Shown here in pieces: positions 5,464 to 6,742 of a stretch of DNA of 6,742 bases. The DNA is from Bdellovibrionales bacterium. Lineage in GTDB: Bacteria; Bdellovibrionota; UBA1018. The first letter of the stretch is position 1, and every line of letters begins with the position of its first letter. The translations under genes and the position numbers were made by a program. Location of the stretch: contig JAGWZD010000114.1 in the NCBI GenBank assembly GCA_018968995.1, positions 1-6,742 of the forward strand, written 5' to 3'. Below the pieces are notes generated by a model that was not told the DNA's origin, searched no databases, and saw only the letters and a list, made by a program, of their open reading frames with translations.

Positions 5464-6742
5464 ATGTTGTTCACCCCTTTCCAGCGATCCGGGATGCTTT
5501 TAGCAGCATCTTTGGTGATCGGCCTCAACTCCGCTGATGCGGCGGTCCCGACTTCGTCTGGGGCGGCTAGCGTTCTGGCGGCTCCGGAAAGCTCTTTCCA
5601 TGGGAGTTTAGGGGTGAGCTCTTTGTCTTATATGGCCCAACCGGGGCTCCTGAAACGCTCTCAGTTTACGATTGGCCGACTCCATTTCTCCTACCATCGA
5701 ATCGGAAATGAGCTCGAAATCCATGCAGACAGCCGTATCGGGGTGGGAGTAGACTGCGGCGCCGATTGTAGTTCTGTAGAGTTTTCAGAGTTATCGATTG
5801 GCTCTTCTCGCCGATTAGCTCCGCTCAGCTTTCACTTGGGGCGAGTTCTCAATCCGTGGTCGGCCCTGGATGACACTTGGAAGCTAGGCATCTATCAGCC
5901 TCGATTCATTTATGACTTTCTTCATCCTCAACAAGTAGGACTGCTTGGAGGTTTCGTGCGATTCGCCGGCACAGACTGGCGAGTCACCGGATTTGCGTCT
6001 CCGGGCTTTATTCCTGATCGAGGGCTGCCGGTTAATGTCGAGAATGGAAGAATTGCATCTATTGACCCGTTCTTTCATGCCCCCATCTCCGAGGTCATTT
6101 ACGAAGGTAAGAACACGCCTGTGGCGTATTCGGTAAACCGACCGCCGCTTTCTCAAATGCTGATGCGTCCAGCAATGGGTGTGTCCGCTCAATGGGGCTC
6201 TGACGGTGATGGGCTCGGCGTTTCCGCTTCCTATGCGTACAAGCCCATCAATCAGATCTTGTTGGCCTATAATAATCTGTACAACTTAAGTTTTGAGGTT
6301 GCAGACGCTGATCTCTATCCGCGTGTACTGATGCATCATGTGGGTGGTCTTGATTTGAAGTACTCTCGCAAGCGCGTAGGAGGAGCGCTATCGGTTGTGA
6401 GAGAAGTGCCCATTATGGATGAGGTACCTGCACAATGGACCTCTCAGCAGTTAGGGTCGGCATGGCTTCTGAGCCCTAGTGTGATGGTCCGAGGTGAAAA
6501 GACTTTTCAGGCGTCGGCGGCTTACCTTCATGTTGAGGGAGGAAACGCACCAGACAAATTAGCCTCTGGAGGTCCGAACGTGGGTGATGGTGTATCGGTC
6601 TTCGAGAAACGCTATCCTTACTCGAGTGCCTTCCGGTTTACGATTTCTGATGAGCTTTGGAGAAGGGCGTCTCGTGCAGTGAATTGGAGATCACAGGTTT
6701 TACTCGATTTGGAACACTCCTCGCATGCGTTCATGCACAGTA
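5464..6742 (+). CDS. Exported protein, probable outer-membrane beta-barrel, 3' end outside window
   Basis: The frame is open from ATG 5464 to the window edge (426 residues, no stop). I do not recognise a named family. The N-terminus is a likely Sec signal peptide: Arg8, a hydrophobic stretch at 11-21 (MLLAASLVIGL), and SADA|AV giving a probable signal peptidase I cut after Ala26. There is no lipobox Cys. The mature part lacks hydrophobic helices but is rich in Gly, Ser, Tyr and Trp, with alternating strand-like segments such as QFTIGRLHFSYHRI and AFRFTISDELW, as in outer-membrane beta-barrels. A porin-like stretch, HLGRVLNPWSALDDTWKLG, occurs at about 127-145. The only two Cys are at 98 and 102 (CGADC) and could form a disulfide in the periplasm. 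An in-frame TAA at 5431 with no other start between limits the choice to this ATG, although no good ribosome binding site precedes it. Location is inferred; substrate or role is unknown. Confidence 0.8.
   Translation, partial: MLFTPFQRSGMLLAASLVIGLNSADAAVPTSSGAASVLAAPESSFHGSLGVSSLSYMAQPGLLKRSQFTIGRLHFSYHRIGNELEIHADSRIGVGVDCGADCSSVEFSELSIGSSRRLAPLSFHLGRVLNPWSALDDTWKLGIYQPRFIYDFLHPQQVGLLGGFVRFAGTDWRVTGFASPGFIPDRGLPVNVENGRIASIDPFFHAPISEVIYEGKNTPVAYSVNRPPLSQMLMRPAMGVSAQWGSDGDGLGVSASYAYKPINQILLAYNNLYNLSFEVADADLYPRVLMHHVGGLDLKYSRKRVGGALSVVREVPIMDEVPAQWTSQQLGSAWLLSPSVMVRGEKTFQASAAYLHVEGGNAPDKLASGGPNVGDGVSVFEKRYPYSSAFRFTISDELWRRASRAVNWRSQVLLDLEHSSHAFMHS

Noticed and set aside
5884..6192. 102-residue minus-strand open frame inside the exported protein gene
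   Set aside because: The plus strand carries a continuous 426-codon frame with a signal peptide. The antisense frame has no motif or binding site and is explained by base composition.

Overview
The window looks like chromosomal DNA of a Gram-negative, proteobacteria-like organism. The supporting evidence is an EttA-type ABC-F ATPase, a ClpS/ClpA pair, a leucyl/phenylalanyl-tRNA-protein transferase (Aat) and an exported protein with features of an outer-membrane beta-barrel. The combination is reminiscent of Bdellovibrio-type bacteria, but that placement is a guess from gene content. No transposon, integrase, CRISPR array, tRNA or rRNA was seen.

Layout. Bases 1-596 hold the 3' part of ettA (+), cut by the window edge. 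Convergent to it, 625-1152 (-) encodes a 175-residue Fic/Doc-fold protein with an unusual active-site motif and no visible antitoxin partner. A divergent intergenic region of about 56 bp separates it from clpS (+), which is followed after 17 bp by clpA (+, to 3874). clpA is convergent, with a 6-bp gap, to aat (-, 3881-4591). Upstream of aat, in the same direction and 15 bp away, is a 64-residue, very lysine/arginine-rich protein with a strong ribosome binding site. Divergent from that is a hotdog-fold, DUF4442-like putative thioesterase (+, 4889-5377). From 5464 to the window end there is an open frame for a secreted, probably outer-membrane protein. It is cut by the right edge and no stop codon is seen.

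How the genes work together. ClpS, ClpA and Aat form the core of the bacterial N-degron (N-end rule) pathway. Aat attaches Leu or Phe to proteins starting with Lys or Arg, ClpS binds the resulting N-terminal residue, and ClpA unfolds the substrate for ClpP, which is not in this window. EttA and the Fic/Doc protein, if it acts like known Doc toxins, both touch translation. The most unusual parts are the Fic/Doc protein with Arg at the position that separates AMP-transferases from Doc kinases, the unrecognised basic mini-protein leading the aat transcript, and small departures from consensus in ClpA (ClpP-docking loop) and Aat (N-terminal insertion).
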